Positions 7,306 to 7,758 of a stretch of 7,758 nucleotides of DNA are shown here, piece after piece. Positions within the stretch are counted from its first letter, which is position 1; each line of letters opens with the position of its first letter. The notes under the pieces were generated by a model. It was not told the origin of the DNA. It worked only from the letters and a program-made list of their open reading frames with translations, and did not search any database. The translations under genes were made by a program, and so were the position numbers. The stretch is taken from contig JAAUPO010000089.1 of assembly GCA_012033095.1 (NCBI GenBank), positions 1 through 7,758 on the forward strand, written 5' to 3'. This DNA is from Synechococcaceae cyanobacterium RL_1_2 (GTDB lineage Bacteria > Cyanobacteriota > Cyanobacteriia > Cyanobacteriales > JAAUPO01).

Positions 7306-7589
7306 AGCTTTAATTCCTAATGCTGCTGCTAATAAATCGAACTTTCCATGATATTAAAAGATATTAAAACACAAGATTTTAAGATCATGGGCCTAATGGG
7401 GATGTTTAAACGACCCTTGAGCCAGGATCAGCGCAACAAACCAATTGATCATGCCAGCGTTTGATGTGCATCAGACAACCAATGATTTCCGATCATTTCC
7501 GATGATTGTCTCTCGGTAGTTCCAAGGATTTTTATAATAAGTGCTCCGAGTAAAGTCAGGAAATAGTTAAAATCGTTGCTCTTAGAACG
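7306..7589. other. Upstream region of the Hsp70-like gene
   Basis: This is the leader and promoter region of the minus-strand operon. TAGGA at 7315-7319 (minus strand) is the likely ribosome-binding site, 9 nt before the ATG. AT-rich tandem decamers differing at one base (7351-7360 and 7361-7370) include TAATAT-like hexamers on the minus strand that could serve as a -10 box, but I cannot pair one with a convincing -35. I see no CIRCE-type heat-shock operator (TTAGCACTC inverted repeat). A 62-codon minus-strand frame at 7449-7637 runs into the repeat arm and is not a credible gene. Confidence 0.5.
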
Positions 7590-7618
7590 TGTTTGAAAAG
7601 TATCAAATGTTGTGGAGT
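7590..7618 (-). repeat. 29-nt repeat arm, inverted match to 14-42
   Basis: This is the exact reverse complement of 14-42. On the right it continues into CCCCCTAAATCCCCC (7621-7635), a type of C-rich string that I associate from memory with dispersed repeats in cyanobacterial genomes. No transposase fragment is recognisable nearby, so I treat it as an element end or relic. Confidence 0.8.
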
Positions 7619-7667
7619 CGCCCCCTAAATCCCCCAATTTGGCGAACTTTATTGCTTAAAATTTAGG

Positions 7668-7758
7668 TATAGTCTTTTTAAATAATTAGGGGAAACAAAT
7701 AGATCTGAAAACATTCCATTGAGAGGAACAGCCACCCCATACTAAATTAAATTGACTA
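7668..7758 (+). repeat. MITE-like repeat, copy D, cut by window edge
   Basis: All 91 bases match 1809-1899 exactly and in the same orientation. The left end is TATAGTC, and the expected right end GACTATA is truncated by the end of the window after GACTA. Perfect identity to copy B, against about 83% for copy A, points to recent duplication or gene conversion. The flanks to the left differ from those of copy B, which sets the left boundary at 7668. Confidence 0.85.

Noticed and set aside
7449..7637. 62-codon minus-strand frame upstream of the Hsp70-like gene
   Set aside because: It reads through the 29-nt repeat arm and the adjoining C-rich string, and has no family resemblance or ribosome-binding site.

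Overview
The window most likely comes from a cyanobacterial chromosome. The octamer GCGATCGC (HIP1, the hallmark repeat of many cyanobacterial genomes) occurs about 18 times, and one gene encodes a Ycf66 protein, a family confined to cyanobacteria and plastids. Base composition is moderate, with AT-rich spacers. I cannot name the species.

Layout: (1) 1-125 is the 3' flank of the first gene, with one arm of a 29-nt inverted repeat and a small palindrome. (2) 126-899 (-) is an ABC-2 type transporter permease. It diverges, across only 28 bp, from (3) ruvA at 928-1563 (+), the Holliday-junction-binding subunit of RuvABC. (4) 1564-2271 is a gene-free AT-rich stretch with two tandem copies of a hairpin-forming, MITE-like repeat. 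(5) 2272-7305 is a three-gene block on the minus strand, in transcription order: a lidless Hsp70-family protein (5748-7305), a Ycf66 protein with a long acidic tail (4250-5701), and a membrane-anchored protein made of about 52-residue helical repeats (2272-4210). Gaps of 46 and 39 bp suggest one operon. (6) 7306-7758 is the upstream flank, with the other arm of the 29-nt inverted repeat and a third MITE-like copy cut by the window edge.

The most notable finding is that two of the three operon genes are interrupted by single-base indels in homopolymer runs. The Hsp70-like gene lacks one G in each of two G tracts, and both hit conserved nucleotide-binding motifs. The repeat-protein gene has one extra base in an A5/C4 run between its natural start and its membrane anchor. 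Correcting each indel restores a continuous protein with family-typical sequence across the junction. This could be homopolymer sequencing error, true decay, or switching or slippage at the tracts; the sequence alone cannot decide.

The operon is bracketed by 91-bp identical direct repeats (1809-1899 and 7668-7758), so recombination between them would remove exactly the three-gene block. The whole gene set is also bracketed by the 29-nt inverted repeats. I found no CRISPR array, RNA gene, intact transposase or recognisable defence system.
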